Shown in pieces: positions 63,395-64,000 of a stretch of DNA of 64,000 bases (position 1 is the stretch's first letter; every line of letters begins with the position of its first letter). The stretch comes from Amaurobius ferox (taxonomy: Eukaryota; Arthropoda; Arachnida; Araneae; Amaurobiidae): assembly GCA_951213105.1 (NCBI GenBank), contig OX578150.1:26739607-26803606 (forward strand). The letters are read 5' to 3'. Made by a program: the position numbers and the translations under genes. Below the pieces are notes generated by a model. That model had not been told where the DNA came from and ran no database searches. It worked only from the letters and a program-made list of their open reading frames with translations.

Positions 63395-63600
63395 CGGGCT
63401 TGGACCGGGTCTTACCCAATTTCTCTAAAATGGTGTCGGGCCGAACTCGAACTTTGTTGTTAAAAATTCTGATATGGTCCAACAGGACGTACGTATTCAA
63501 TGTTTGAAAAATGCACAAATAAAAAATAACAGAGTGGATAAATTTATAAAAATTCGCTCAAACTGCTGTCAGAATTAATGTGCAAAAATAAATACATTGT
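63395..63600 (+). repeat. Dispersed repeat R4, copy 2, with a local duplication
   Basis: Matches 61460-61650. The unit GAACTCGAACTTTGTTGTTA AAAATTC is also present just upstream at 63309-63338 (GAACTCGAACTTAGTTGTTA), each followed by GGTCCAACAGG, giving a local tandem duplication of about 140 bp. Confidence 0.55.
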
Positions 63601-63854
63601 TACTGACATCATACATCTATATAATAATTTTTGAAAGTATTTTTAGTTTTCTAGAATCTCCGGAAACAACCCCGGTGACCAAATAAATGAATATTTGCAT
63701 ACTTACAGCATCGACTACGGGATAGAATCTAATGGAGTTGGATTTTGGATTTCTTCACTGGGGGAGGCGTTTATAATAGGGGGAGGTCTAAAATATTTCC
63801 ATCTTGTTATCTGCAAAAAGTTGCAACTTAAATTTTTAAAAGAATCAGTTTTCT

Positions 63855-64000
63855 TGCTTTAACACGCTTATATACTAATGATTAATACTAGTGAATTCTT
63901 GCGTTAACAGCTTTATATATTAGTGATTTCTTGCTTTAACAGCTTTATATACTAGTGGTTTCTAGCTTTAACAGCTTTATATACTAGTGATTTCTTGCTT
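63855..64000. repeat. Minisatellite of about 32-36 bp units, cut by the window edge
   Basis: Four or more units of TTTAACAGCTTTATATACTA followed by GTGATTTCTTGC run to the last base, so the array continues outside the window. Confidence 0.85.

Overview
This window comes from a repeat-dense, strongly AT-rich eukaryotic nuclear genome. It is most likely an arthropod and plausibly an arachnid; that assignment is inference from the style and mix of transposon remnants and was not tested by a search. No prokaryotic operons, ribosome binding sites or CRISPR arrays are present. Nearly all recognisable sequence is mobile DNA, mostly decayed, and only one stretch (60877-61413) looks like host coding sequence.

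Layout. 1-5.2 kb: HINE-type (non-autonomous Helentron-like) copies, a 5S rRNA-like sequence joined to a tRNA-like sequence, a decayed transposase-like ORF and a SINE. 5.9-13.2 kb: three Helitron-type elements with CTAG ends, the first still carrying the C-terminus of a broken PIF1-like Helitron helicase. 13.4-19.2 kb: a foldback element, a LINE RNase H pseudogene split by a small hAT-like MITE with an 8-bp target duplication, more SINEs and HINE-B copies. 19.8-22.1 kb: a 26-bp satellite with higher-order structure. 22.7-28.2 kb: a Tigger/pogo-like MITE, a Helitron 5' fragment, a mariner pseudogene, a minisatellite and a foldback element. 28.2-33 kb: a MITE split by a HINE-B copy, SINEs and a LINE RNase H fragment.

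33.0-47.6 kb: a Ty3/gypsy LTR retrotransposon on the minus strand with one intact 1853-residue Gag-Pol frame, 1171-bp LTRs that show no differences by eye, a primer-binding site, and a 4-bp target duplication (CCAC) inside a SINE. A 2.56-kb copy of its right-hand flanking DNA sits between the left LTR and the internal region. This is either a real template-switch or recombination rearrangement or a haplotype mis-join in the assembly.

47.3-62.8 kb: a dense field of HINE-A copies, including a tandem array of four and a tandem pair. Each array sits inside an opposite-strand HINE-A copy at the same internal T-tract. 59.6-64 kb: a further SINE, the candidate host exon with a GTAAGT donor, and dispersed repeats.

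Two HINE families (A about 750-800 bp, B about 800-950 bp) share the start TCTGATGTGGGCAGCACATG. Both have a subterminal motif inverted at the other end, a 3' hairpin, a CA/CAGA microsatellite and insertion into T-tracts. Family A also carries a central repeat of about 165 bp in 0, 1 or 2 copies. The helicase remnant at 6.6-7.0 kb belongs to a canonical CTAG-ending Helitron, so it is not evidence for the autonomous partner of the HINEs.
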